Positions 9,460 to 18,181 of a stretch of DNA of 64,000 nucleotides are shown here, piece by piece. The notes beneath the pieces are model-generated. The model saw only the letters and a list, made by a program, of their open reading frames with translations. It was not told where the DNA came from and ran no database searches. Within the stretch, counting starts at the first letter, position 1; the number at the start of each line of letters is the position of its first letter. A program made the translations under genes and the position numbers. This DNA is from an uncultured Clostridium sp. (lineage in GTDB: Bacteria; Bacillota; Clostridia; TANB77; CAG-508): NCBI GenBank assembly GCA_900551615.1, contig URWN01000001.1:82169-146168 (forward strand), read 5' to 3'.

Positions 9460-10320
9460 ATGGAGATACTAGTAGGAAAAACAGCTGGATTTTGCTATGG
9501 GGTAAAAAAAGCAGTAGATGGGGCAAAAAATGAAAATAAAAACTCAAAAAATGTCTATTGTCTAGGCGAAATAGTGCATAATAAGCAAGTTATAAATGAT
9601 TTGGAAGAACAAGGAATAAAATTCATAGAGAATATAGAAGATGCAAAGGGAACAACTATAATAAGAGCACACGGAGTCCCAAAAGAAATTTACGAAGAGG
9701 CAAAGAAAAGAAATATAGAATTAAAAGATTATACATGTCCAAATGTATTAAGAATACACAAAATAGTAGAAGATTACTCACAAAAAGGTTATTTTGTATT
9801 TTTATGTGGAAGTTCAAAACATCCAGAAAATTTAGGAACAATAAGTCATTGCAATAAAAACTCATATATAATAGAAAAAGAAGATGACACATTTAAAGCA
9901 TTAGAAAAACTAGAAAAATCAGGAATAAAAAAACTTTTAGTAATCTCACAAACAACATATAGTTTAGAAAAATTTTATATTATAAAAGAAATAATAGAAA
10001 ATGAATTACCAAAAAATATAGAATTAGTAATAAAAAATACAATATGTGCAACAACAGAACAAAGACAAATAGAAACAAAAGAATTATCAAAAAAAGTTGA
10101 TATTATGATAATAATAGGTGGAAAAAACAGCTCTAATACAAAAAAATTATATGAAGTAGCAATAGAAAATTGCAAAAAAGCTCTTTGTATAGAAACATAC
10201 AAAGAATTAGAAAATTCACAAAATGATATAAAAAATGCAAATACAATAGGAATAATGGCAGGAGCCTCAACACCACAAAAAAGTATAGAAGAAGTAGTAG
10301 AATATTTAAATAAAGAGTAA
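9460..10320 (+). CDS. ispH: 4-hydroxy-3-methylbut-2-enyl diphosphate reductase (286 aa)
   Basis: The last step of the MEP pathway, reducing HMBPP to IPP and DMAPP with a [4Fe-4S] cluster. The three cluster cysteines are C12 (GFCYGV), C93 (YTCPNVLRIHK) and C196 (NTICATTEQRQ). Other family motifs are RAHGVPKE and GGKNSSNTKKLYE. The protein is normal length without the S1-domain extension seen in some Clostridia. It forms an operon with ispG, and a strong terminator follows. Confidence 0.97.
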   Translation: MEILVGKTAGFCYGVKKAVDGAKNENKNSKNVYCLGEIVHNKQVINDLEEQGIKFIENIEDAKGTTIIRAHGVPKEIYEEAKKRNIELKDYTCPNVLRIHKIVEDYSQKGYFVFLCGSSKHPENLGTISHCNKNSYIIEKEDDTFKALEKLEKSGIKKLLVISQTTYSLEKFYIIKEIIENELPKNIELVIKNTICATTEQRQIETKELSKKVDIMIIIGGKNSSNTKKLYEVAIENCKKALCIETYKELENSQNDIKNANTIGIMAGASTPQKSIEEVVEYLNKE

Positions 10321-10327
10321 ATAACAA

Positions 10328-10371
10328 ACCGCAAAGTTCTCAAAATGTCGAATTTTGCGGTCGATTTTTTT
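10328..10371 (+). terminator. Terminator after ispH
   Basis: ACCGCAAA (10328-10335) pairs with TTTGCGGT (10354-10361), followed by CGATTTTTTT. Confidence 0.85.
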
Positions 10372-10390
10372 ATAAAAATAAAGAAAAATA

Positions 10391-10419
10391 TTGACACAAC
10401 AAAAATAAGCAGTTATAAT
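10391..10419 (+). promoter_or_regulatory. Strong promoter of the Rpn-like gene
   Basis: TTGACA (10391-10396), a 17-nt spacer and TATAAT (10414-10419), both consensus. The leader after it carries the perfect palindromes AAAAGCTTTT and AAATTAGATCTAATTT. Confidence 0.75.
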
Positions 10420-10501
10420 CTATTTAAATTTTAAATCAAAAGCTTTTAATCAAAATTAAATTAGATCTAATTTTAAAAAATCCAAATTTAAAACATTAAA
10501 A

Positions 10502-11158
10502 ATGGAGGTGAAAACGCATAAAGTGAATCAAAAGTTTGTATCAAACAGTAACTATGTTTTCAGAAGAATATTAAATTCTGAAGATTGTTTAGACATTCTA
10601 AAAAACTTAATAGAAGCAATATTAGATATTAATATAAAAGAAATATCATTAAATCCATATTTAAAAAAGATAGAAAAATACCTACCAAAGGAAGAAAATT
10701 TTGGAATAGCAGATGTAAGAGTAACAACAGCAGAAAATGAAGAAATAAATATAGGAATTCAATTTATAGATGGAATATATGTACAAACCAAAATGTTAAT
10801 GTATTATTCTCAAATTCATCTAAATCAACTAGAATATGGAGATAATAGAGAATTTGCAAAAACAATAACAATAAACTTACTAGACTTTAAATATTTTTCT
10901 TCAAAAGAATATCAAAAAATAATAAGAATAAAAACGAATGAAGGAAATATAAAACTTGAAGAATTAGAAATGTATACAATAGAATTACCAAAATTTAAAT
11001 GTTACGATGAAAATAATATGACAGGAAAAGAACAATGGATTCAATATTTAAAAGGAGCAAATGAATATACATTAGAAAAAATAAAAAATAAAAACAAATA
11101 TATAGAAAAGCTAGATGAACTTGTAGAAAAATATTGGCTTGAAGAAAAAATGGAATAA
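10502..11158 (+). CDS. Rpn/PD-(D/E)XK nuclease-family transposase-like protein (218 aa)
   Basis: It resembles the PDDEXK_2/Rpn family of recombination-promoting nucleases. FVSNSNYVFRRILNSEDCLDIL is typical at the N-terminus, and FGIADVRVTTAENEEINIGI lies where the nuclease Asp and Glu-X-Lys normally sit. The expected EIQ is GIQ here, so activity is doubtful. At about 218 residues it is shorter than the usual 280-300. The ATG at 10502 has no SD. A GGAGGTG at 10504-10510 lies just inside the frame and could serve the GTG at 10523, though the spacing is long. The strong promoter at 10391 suggests it is expressed on its own. Confidence 0.6.
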   Translation: MEVKTHKVNQKFVSNSNYVFRRILNSEDCLDILKNLIEAILDINIKEISLNPYLKKIEKYLPKEENFGIADVRVTTAENEEINIGIQFIDGIYVQTKMLMYYSQIHLNQLEYGDNREFAKTITINLLDFKYFSSKEYQKIIRIKTNEGNIKLEELEMYTIELPKFKCYDENNMTGKEQWIQYLKGANEYTLEKIKNKNKYIEKLDELVEKYWLEEKME

Positions 11159-11180
11159 GAGGGATTTTTACATCCCTCTT
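11157..11180. terminator. Convergent hairpin between the Rpn-like gene and the PBP gene
   Basis: AAGAGGGAT (11157-11165) pairs with ATCCCTCTT (11172-11180). It overlaps the stop of the plus-strand gene and lies 15 nt from the end of the minus-strand gene. The T-tracts are weak. Confidence 0.5.
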
Positions 11181-11194
11181 AAAACAAAATTATA

Positions 11195-13468
11195 TTAATG
11201 TGACTTTAATGTAACTTTTACTACAGTACCAGCATCAACATTAGAACCTTTAGGCGGATCTTGTGAAACAACAGTACCAGAGCCCTCAATACTAATATTT
11301 AAATTTGCATTTTTTAATTCAGAAGTTGCTTGATATTTACTTTTTCCTGTTAAATCTGGAACAGTTGTAGATACACGAGTATCTTGATCATAAAGCATAA
11401 TAGTAGATCCTTTTGATAAAGAAACACCTGGCTTTGGAACTTGATCTGTAACAACTGTACTATTTTTATCATTAGAAGTTGTAATTTTTGAAGTGAAACC
11501 AGCATTTGTAAGAACCTTTTCTGCTTCTGCAATAGTTTTATTTCTAACCTCAGGAACTGTAATTAAATCAGAATCATCAGTAGATTCAGCATCTGATGGA
11601 ATTCCTAAATATGGTAAAATTTCAGTTAACATTTGTGAAACAACAGGTCCAGCCAATGTTCCACCTTGGTGATTACTCTTTGGAGGTTTATATAAATTAA
11701 GTAATAAAACAACTTGAGTATCTTCAACAGGAGAAATTGCAACATAAGTAGCAACATAACCATCAATATCTTCTCTACCAGCTCTTGGTTCAGAAGTACC
11801 AGTTTTACCACCAACAGTATAACCAGTAACTCCGCCTCTCCAACCAGTACCATCTTCAACAACAGATTGCATCATAGATTTAACCTTTGAAGCTGTTTCA
11901 GTAGAAATAACTTGTCTAACTTCTTCTGTATCAATATTTGTAACAGCACCAGTATCCGTATTAGTAATAGATTTTACAATTCTTGGTTTCATCAAAATAC
12001 CATCATTAGCAATTGCAGAAATTGCAGTAATCATTTGCAAAGGAGTAATACTAAAACGTTGCCCAAATGAATAAGTTGCTCTTTCAACAGGTATAACAGT
12101 AGATTGTTCTTTAAAAATAGAACTAGCCTCAGCAGGCAAATCTACACTAGTTGTATCAAAGAATCCAAAAGATTTATAGTATTTATATAAAGTTGCAGTA
12201 CCGATTCTAGAACCTAATTGAATAAGTGCAGGGTTACATGAATTTTCTAATGCTTTTCTTAAAGATTGAGAACCATGAGAACCATCTGTTTTCCAACAAT
12301 TTATTCTAACTCCATCTACCATTTCATAACCAGGACAATAAAAATCGCCACTAACATCTGTACCAGTAATATTTTCTTCTAATGCGGCAGATGCAGTAAT
12401 AAGTTTAAATACAGAACCAGGTTCATATAACTCAGAAACAGACTTATTAGACCACATCTTATAAATTGCATTTACCTTCTCTTCACTATTTAAAGAATCA
12501 TAAGTTTTTGCTACATATTCATTAGGTGTAAAAGGTTGATTTAAATCATAATTTGGATAAGTGGCCATTGCCAATATATCACCAGTCTTAGGATTCATAA
12601 CAATACAATTACCACCATTTTCAACATTATTATCCACAACTGCTTGCTTTAAATATTTTTCAACAATAGTTTGAATATTTAAATCAACAGTAAGAGTTAA
12701 ATCACTACCATTTTCAGCAGCAATATAGGTTTCCTCAGTATTAGGAATTTCTTCTTGACTAGCACTTTTTGAACTAACAATTTTACCAGGAGTACCAGCT
12801 AAGACCTTATCCCATTTATTTTCAATACCAGCTAAGCCTTGATTGTCACTACCACAAGAACCAATAACCTGAGATAAAACAGTACTATATGGATAATATC
12901 TTTTTGTGTCCTCATCAATATTTATTCCAACAGAAACATTATTTTCATCCATCCATTTTTTTAATTGATCAACTTTAGATTGTTCTACTTTTTTGGCAAT
13001 AGTTTCAACTTTTGAAGTACCTGTAACCTTTTTTAAAGTTTCATCATAATCAAGTTCAAAAATATCAGAAAAAGCTTTAGCAACCTTTTCTTTTAAAGCT
13101 TGAGTATTATCAGAATTTTTAGAATCTTTTATTTTTTCAGGGTTTATAGTTATAGTATCAACAGAAGCACTAGTAGCAAGCACTTTACCAGTAGAATCAT
13201 AAATAGAACCCCTTTTAGGACTGATAATTTGATTAATAGATTGCTGATTATATGCAAGTTCTTTTAAATAATTTCCTTGTACAAATTGTAGAAAGCCGAT
13301 TCTACCTATCAATAGTGCAAAAATTAAAATTATTACTATAAATATTGTTTTAATTTTTTTTGTATATATAAAATTTTGAGATTTAAATTCAGTATTTATT
13401 TTTGTTACTTTTTTATTTGTATTTTTATTATTTTTTTGGTTGTTTTTTTTATTCAATATTTTCACCAC
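11195..13468 (-). CDS. Class B penicillin-binding protein with two PASTA domains (757 aa)
   Basis: A peptidoglycan D,D-transpeptidase of the FtsI/PBP2X/SpoVD type. Order: basic Asn/Lys-rich cytoplasmic tail, one membrane helix (about residues 43-62), PBP dimerisation domain (SPKRGSIYDSTGKVLATS), then the transpeptidase with SVFK (S352), SCN and KTGT motifs, and two C-terminal PASTA repeats starting ITVPEVRNKT and TTVPDLTGKS. The start is uncertain: GTG at 13468, a second GTG at 13465, or a TTG at 13456 better placed after GAGTGGTG. The PASTA pair fits PBP2X/Pbp2B or SpoVD, and sequence alone does not decide between vegetative division and spore cortex. There is no mraW/ftsL neighbour, so it is outside the usual dcw cluster. 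Confidence 0.93.
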   Translation of the reverse strand: MVKILNKKNNQKNNKNTNKKVTKINTEFKSQNFIYTKKIKTIFIVIILIFALLIGRIGFLQFVQGNYLKELAYNQQSINQIISPKRGSIYDSTGKVLATSASVDTITINPEKIKDSKNSDNTQALKEKVAKAFSDIFELDYDETLKKVTGTSKVETIAKKVEQSKVDQLKKWMDENNVSVGINIDEDTKRYYPYSTVLSQVIGSCGSDNQGLAGIENKWDKVLAGTPGKIVSSKSASQEEIPNTEETYIAAENGSDLTLTVDLNIQTIVEKYLKQAVVDNNVENGGNCIVMNPKTGDILAMATYPNYDLNQPFTPNEYVAKTYDSLNSEEKVNAIYKMWSNKSVSELYEPGSVFKLITASAALEENITGTDVSGDFYCPGYEMVDGVRINCWKTDGSHGSQSLRKALENSCNPALIQLGSRIGTATLYKYYKSFGFFDTTSVDLPAEASSIFKEQSTVIPVERATYSFGQRFSITPLQMITAISAIANDGILMKPRIVKSITNTDTGAVTNIDTEEVRQVISTETASKVKSMMQSVVEDGTGWRGGVTGYTVGGKTGTSEPRAGREDIDGYVATYVAISPVEDTQVVLLLNLYKPPKSNHQGGTLAGPVVSQMLTEILPYLGIPSDAESTDDSDLITVPEVRNKTIAEAEKVLTNAGFTSKITTSNDKNSTVVTDQVPKPGVSLSKGSTIMLYDQDTRVSTTVPDLTGKSKYQATSELKNANLNISIEGSGTVVSQDPPKGSNVDAGTVVKVTLKSH

Positions 13469-13492
13469 TCTTTTGTTAAAAATTATAACATT

Positions 13493-13521
13493 ATTTTATA
13501 TTAAAGATATTTAAAAATCAA
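13493..13521 (-). promoter_or_regulatory. Probable promoter of the PASTA PBP gene
   Basis: On the minus strand, TTGATT, a 17-nt spacer and TAAAAT, about 25 nt before the start codon. Confidence 0.45.
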
Positions 13522-13565
13522 TAAATTTAGTAAATTTTAGAAAAATAAAGTTACTAAATAATAAT

Positions 13566-13767
13566 TTCATAGTGATGTTTATTGATATATTCTTCTTTGT
13601 AAGTAACCAAATGTGATTGGAGCAATATTAGAATTTATTAAATATTTTTTGGACAAGAGTTCACTTTAGTGGAAGGGAGTACAAAAAATATTTTAGAAAA
13701 TCTTATATTGTGTATTGAACCGAGGTCACTTACAAATATCAATATATCAATAAACAGCACATGGAAA
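13566..13767. repeat. Structured 202-nt element, copy A (variable terminal stem, conserved core)
   Basis: This fills most of the 342-nt gap between the PBP gene and comM. P1: about 40 nt at 13567-13606 pairs imperfectly with 13724-13766, sharing TGTTTATTGATATATT. P2: 13622-13632 pairs with 13701-13711 (CAATAT core). P3: AAATATTTTTTGGAC (13640-13654) pairs with 13679-13693. The 24-nt apical loop holds TTCAC-TTTA-GTGGA. Copies B (25811) and C (35203) have the same layout with different P1 sequences. It is not a protein gene. It could be a structured RNA or a hairpin-dependent mobile DNA. Confidence 0.75.
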
Positions 13768-13810
13768 ATCAGTATTTATTAACAAAAAATCTAAAAGGAA
13801 AGGAAAAAAT

Positions 13811-15349
13811 ATGATATCAAACATAAAAACAATTTCATTAACCGGAATAGAAGGAAGTTTAGTTGAAGTGCAAACAGACATAACAGGAGGGCTACCAACA
13901 TTTGAAATAGTAGGCCTGCCAGATACAAGTGTAAAAGAGTCAAAAGAAAGAATAAAATCAGCAATAAAAAACTCAAACATAGAATTTCCAAGCAGAAGAA
14001 TAATAATAAACTTAGCACCAGCAAGTACCAAAAAAGAAGGAACAAGTTACGACCTACCAATAGCAATAGGAATACTAATAGCTCAAAAAGAAATAATAAA
14101 CAACAAACTAGAAAACACAATATTTATAGGAGAATTATCATTAGATGGAAAAATAAACAGAATAAATGGAGTATTACCAATGTGTATAGAAGCAATGAAT
14201 TTAGGAATTAGAAAAGTAATACTCCCAAAGGCAAATGAAAGAGAAGCAGCAGTTATACAAAATTTAGAAATAATAGGAGTACAAAATTTACAAGAAGTAA
14301 TAGACTATCTAAACGGAAATAAAAAAATAGAAAAAGCACAAATAGACATATTAAAAATATTTAACAAAAAAAGTAAAGGAAAACTAGACTTTTCAGAAGT
14401 AAAAGGACAAGAAAATGTAAAAAGAGCATTAGAAATAGCAGCAGCAGGAGGACACAACTGCATATTAATTGGTCCACCAGGTTCAGGAAAAACAATGATA
14501 GCAAAAAGAATACCAACAATATTGCCAGACTTAACATTTGAAGAATCATTAGATGTAACAAAAATACATAGTATATCTGGTATACTGGACAACAACATAG
14601 GAATTGTAACAACTAGACCATTTAGAAGCCCACATCACACAATATCACCAACATCAATGATAGGTGGTGGAAGAAATCCAAAACCAGGAGAAATAAGTTT
14701 AGCACATAATGGTGTTTTGTTTTTAGACGAATTACCAGAATTTAATAGAACCACACTTGAAATACTAAGAGGTCCGCTAGAAGACAAAGAAGTAACAATA
14801 TCGAGACTATATTCAAAAGTAGAATATCCATCAAACTTTATGCTTATAGCAAGTATGAATCCATGTCCATGCGGATATTATGGAAGTGAAGAAAAAACAT
14901 GCAATTGTTCTAAGATAGCAATAGAAAAATATCTAAATAAAATAAGTGGACCATTACTAGACAGAATAGACTTACATGTTGAAGTAAAACCAGTAAAATA
15001 TCAAAAATTAAATTCTGATATAAAACCAGAAACATCAAATCAAATAAAATCAAGAGTAAATAAAGCAAGAAGAATACAATACTTAAGATATAAAAATACT
15101 GGAATGTATTCAAATGCTGAACTTACACCAAAAATGATAGAAAAATACTGCAAGATAGACCAACAATCCAAAACAATACTAGAGCAGGCATTTAACAAAC
15201 TAGGACTAAGTGCAAGAGCATATTCAAGAATATTAAAAGTAGCCAGAACAATAGCAGACTTAGAAGAAAAAGAGAACATAGAAAAACAACACATTTTAGA
15301 AGCAATTCAATATAGAAATTTAGACAGAAAATATGGAGATAAATTTTAA
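13811..15349 (+). CDS. comM: YifB/ComM-family AAA ATPase (512 aa)
   Basis: Mg-chelatase-like AAA+ ATPase. In transformable bacteria ComM is a branch-migration helicase that helps integrate incoming DNA. The N-terminal ChlI-like domain is recognisable (GLPTFEIVGLPDTSVKES). Walker A is GPPGSGKT near residue 220, Walker B is VLFLDELPEF, and the C-terminal zinc-type cysteines are in NPCPCGYYGSEEKTCNC. Length is normal. Its TAA stop overlaps the ATG of dprA by one base, so the two are translationally coupled. The comM-dprA-yraN order is common in Firmicutes. Confidence 0.93.
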   Translation: MISNIKTISLTGIEGSLVEVQTDITGGLPTFEIVGLPDTSVKESKERIKSAIKNSNIEFPSRRIIINLAPASTKKEGTSYDLPIAIGILIAQKEIINNKLENTIFIGELSLDGKINRINGVLPMCIEAMNLGIRKVILPKANEREAAVIQNLEIIGVQNLQEVIDYLNGNKKIEKAQIDILKIFNKKSKGKLDFSEVKGQENVKRALEIAAAGGHNCILIGPPGSGKTMIAKRIPTILPDLTFEESLDVTKIHSISGILDNNIGIVTTRPFRSPHHTISPTSMIGGGRNPKPGEISLAHNGVLFLDELPEFNRTTLEILRGPLEDKEVTISRLYSKVEYPSNFMLIASMNPCPCGYYGSEEKTCNCSKIAIEKYLNKISGPLLDRIDLHVEVKPVKYQKLNSDIKPETSNQIKSRVNKARRIQYLRYKNTGMYSNAELTPKMIEKYCKIDQQSKTILEQAFNKLGLSARAYSRILKVARTIADLEEKENIEKQHILEAIQYRNLDRKYGDKF

Positions 15350-16210
15350 TGGAAATAAGTATATCAGATCCAATATATCCAGAACAATTAAAAAAACTAA
15401 AACAACCACCACAAGTGTTATATGTAGAAGGAAACATGGAACTATTAAAAATGAATCGGAATATCAATAATAGGAACGAGAAAACCAACACAATACGGAG
15501 AAAAAATGGCAAAAGAATTTACAAAAGAATTAAGCCTATATGGATTAACAATTGTAAGCGGAATGGCTGAGGGAATAGATGAAATAGCACACACTACAAG
15601 CCTAAAAACACAGGGGCAAACAATAGCAGTACTACCATGTGGATTTAACAATATATTCCCAGAAAAAAATAAAAAACTATATAAGCAAATATTAGAAAAT
15701 GAAGGCCTTGTAATAAGCGAATATAAAGAAAATGAAGAGGCAACATATGAGCATTTTTTAGAAAGAAATAGGATAGTAGCAGGTTTATCAATTGGAACAT
15801 TAGTAGTAGAAGGGGGACATAGAAGTGGTACAAGTGTTACAGCAAGAATAACCAGAAAGCTAGAAAAAAATGTATTTTGCATACCATCAAGTTTAGACAA
15901 TCCAAAAGGCATAACACCAAACAGATTAATACAACAAGGAGCATTTTTAGTAACAAAACCAGAAGAGATTATAAAAAAATATCCTGAATTAAATTTAAAG
16001 AAAAAAGAAATTATAAAACAAAAAGAAAAAGAAGTTTCGCAGGAATTAAAAGAAATCTATGATATCTTAAGCTATGAAGAACCGAAACATATTAATGCAA
16101 TAGTAAAAATAACACACATGTCAATTAATGAAATAAACTACAAGTTAATGATGCTTGAGCTTGAAGAAAAAATAGTAGCACTTCCAGGAAATAATTATAA
16201 AAAATGCTGA
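15349..16210 (+). pseudogene. dprA: DNA-processing protein DprA, interrupted by a frameshift
   Basis: DprA loads RecA onto incoming single-stranded DNA during transformation. The first frame (15349-15570) gives the expected start (ISDPIYPEQLKKLKQPP, LYVEGNMELLK) and then turns to nonsense. The second frame picks up at about 15455 with IGISIIGTRKPTQYGEK and continues through the Rossmann core (VSGMAEGIDEIAH, FPEKNKKLY, GHRSGTSVTARI) to a C-terminal DprA winged helix, ending at 16210. Removing one base near 15454 restores one reading frame of about 286 residues. As it stands the gene is broken. An assembly indel is a real alternative. Confidence 0.88.
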
Positions 16211-16247
16211 AAATTATTAAACATTATAAGGGAGAAAAGAAGAAAAT

Positions 16248-16607
16248 ATGAAAATACATATAAAAAAACAATTTGGAAATGCAGGCGAAAATCTTGCAAC
16301 TGAGTACTTGCAAAAACAAGGATATACTATTTTAGAAAAAAATTTTTATTGCAAACAGGGTGAAATTGATATTATTGCAAAAGATAAAAATGAAATTGTG
16401 TTTATAGAAGTAAAAAGCCGTAGCAATATAGTATTTGGCCTTCCATCAGAAGCTGTAACAAAACAAAAAATGAAACATATATTAAAAACCGCTAGATATT
16501 TTTTATATAAAAACAAAATGATAAATGAATATATCAGGTTTGATGTTGTGGAAATATTAATAAAAAGTGGAAAATTCAATATAAATCATATAAAACAGAT
16601 AATATGA
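16248..16607 (+). CDS. YraN/UPF0102 endonuclease-fold protein (119 aa)
   Basis: A small cytosolic protein with a Holliday-junction-resolvase-like PD-(D/E)XK fold. Visible: GNAGENLATEYLQKQGY, then E-I-D in QGEIDIIAKD and the E-V-K in FIEVKSRS, which form the putative metal site. Length is typical. It follows dprA by 37 nt with an AAGGGAG-type SD. The family is found with comM and dprA across Firmicutes. Its precise role is not established. Confidence 0.9.
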   Translation: MKIHIKKQFGNAGENLATEYLQKQGYTILEKNFYCKQGEIDIIAKDKNEIVFIEVKSRSNIVFGLPSEAVTKQKMKHILKTARYFLYKNKMINEYIRFDVVEILIKSGKFNINHIKQII

Positions 16608-16613
16608 GGTACA

Positions 16614-16636
16614 TTCCCTCCCTTAAAGGGAGGGAA
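16614..16636. terminator. GC-rich hairpin shared by the yraN end and the unknown minus-strand gene
   Basis: TTCCCTCCCT (16614-16623) pairs perfectly with AGGGAGGGAA (16627-16636) around a 3-nt loop. The TAA stop of the minus-strand gene (16623-16625) lies in it. No T-tract is seen on either side, so it may act as an RNA 3' end protector instead. Confidence 0.5.
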
Positions 16637-17006
16637 AATGTAGATCTAAAAAAGGAACAAAAGTATAGTAAATCGCGGTAGACACTACCGAATTAAACAT
16701 GCCATTTGACGGGGTACTAATATCAAGCAATAGCATCATAAAAGTGGTATCAAGTATCTCAGGATTCTTCTTAGAAAAATTAGCCAATACTTTTCCAAAG
16801 AGATGCTTAACATAAAAACAAACCGCTATAAAAAAATCATCGGACATCTTCTCTGCCGTATCTTTAACTAAACCAGAACATACAGCCGTGGAGACAAAAG
16901 ATTTTTTGATTTGTTCCCGTCTTTTCTCTAAAATATCATCCAATAAATTAGAGGAATCTGTAGTGCAACAAATTACTAAGTACTTAAAATTTTCTGAATC
17001 AAACAT
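16623..17006 (-). CDS. Unknown protein (127 aa), atypical codon use
   Basis: Not recognised. The best start is the ATG at 17006, which has AAGGAAGG 6-7 nt upstream; a longer frame from a TTG at 17042 lacks an SD. The product begins MFDSENFKYLVICCTTDSS, is predicted soluble and mostly helical, and has hydrophobic patches (FFIAVCFYVKHLFGKVLANF, FMMLLLDIS). Codons such as CGG, GTC, GGC and ACC are more frequent than in its neighbours, which suggests transfer. It lies alone and in reverse between the competence block and rsmA. Confidence 0.6.
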   Translation of the reverse strand: MFDSENFKYLVICCTTDSSNLLDDILEKRREQIKKSFVSTAVCSGLVKDTAEKMSDDFFIAVCFYVKHLFGKVLANFSKKNPEILDTTFMMLLLDISTPSNGMFNSVVSTAIYYTFVPFLDLHFPSL

Positions 17007-17150
17007 AATGTTACCTTCCTTTTCTAATGTGCCTTTATTCAAAGGACTTATTATTTTATAAGGTTACGTTAATTAAAGCATAACAAAATATTCCATAAAA
17101 GTCAAATATCTGTATTTAATAATAGTGATAAAAATACAGAAAACAAAATA

Positions 17151-17179
17151 TTGAATAAAAAAGCAAAAAATGATATAAT
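17151..17179 (+). promoter_or_regulatory. Promoter of rsmA
   Basis: TTGAAT (17151-17156), a 17-nt spacer and TATAAT (17174-17179). Confidence 0.65.
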
Positions 17180-17258
17180 ACAAAAGTAAATAAAAAGAAA
17201 AAGGTTTATAGGCAAAACCAAATTCAAAAAACCTAAATTCAATATACAAGGAACAAAA

Positions 17259-18113
17259 ATGGAAAATATTTTAGAAGAGACAAAATTCATAATGAAAAAA
17301 TACAACATAAAAGCAAACAAAAACCTAGGACAAAACTTCTTAATAAACGAACAAGTAGTAAAAAACATAGTAGAATGTAGCAATATAGAAAAACAAGACT
17401 TAGTAATAGAAATAGGACCAGGACTTGGAACACTAACAAAATACTTACTAGAAAAAGCAGGAAAAGTAATATGCATAGAACTAGACACCAAAATGTTACA
17501 AATACTAGAAGACAGATTTTCACTATACAATAATTTTGAACTAATAAACAATGACGTACTAAAAGTAGACCTAAAAAATATAATAGAAAAAGAAAAAACA
17601 GAAGGAAAAATAAAAAAAGTAAAAATAGTAGCAAACTTACCATATTACATTACAACACCAATAATAATGAAATTACTAGAAGAAGAGCTAGAATTAGAAA
17701 GCATAACAGTAATGATACAAAAAGAAGTAGCAGACAGACTAATAGCTACACCAGGAGAAAAAAACACAGGAGCAATAACATATGCAGTATATTATTATGC
17801 AACATCAGAAGCAATAATGGAAGTACCTAATAGTTCATTTATCCCAGAACCTGCAGTAACATCAAAAGTAATAAAATTAAATATAAGAAAAGAACCAATT
17901 GTTACACCTAAAAACAAAGAAAAAATGTTCAAAGTAATAAAATGCGCATTTATGCAAAAAAGAAAAACACTATTAAATTCATTGACAAATAATAAAATAT
18001 TTGAAAATAAAAATCAAGGAATAGAATTATTAAAATCACTACAAATAAATGAAAACATAAGACCAGAAGAATTAACATTAGAACAATTTGAAAAAATTTC
18101 AGATAATTTATAA
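17259..18113 (+). CDS. rsmA: 16S rRNA dimethyladenosine transferase (284 aa)
   Basis: KsgA/RsmA dimethylates two adjacent adenosines in the 3' hairpin of 16S rRNA, late in 30S assembly. Motifs: NLGQNFLINEQVV at the start, the SAM-binding VIEIGPGLGTLTKYLL (about residue 50), the acidic IELD, and the catalytic NLPYYITTPI (about residue 128). Length is normal. In many Firmicutes yabG and veg follow rsmA; here they lie about 26 kb away. It has its own promoter at 17151. Confidence 0.96.
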   Translation: MENILEETKFIMKKYNIKANKNLGQNFLINEQVVKNIVECSNIEKQDLVIEIGPGLGTLTKYLLEKAGKVICIELDTKMLQILEDRFSLYNNFELINNDVLKVDLKNIIEKEKTEGKIKKVKIVANLPYYITTPIIMKLLEEELELESITVMIQKEVADRLIATPGEKNTGAITYAVYYYATSEAIMEVPNSSFIPEPAVTSKVIKLNIRKEPIVTPKNKEKMFKVIKCAFMQKRKTLLNSLTNNKIFENKNQGIELLKSLQINENIRPEELTLEQFEKISDNL

Positions 18114-18181
18114 AAAAAGTTTAAAAATATTAGTAAATATGTTATAATTTATAAAGGATTGTATTTTATAAGGAGGTTAGA

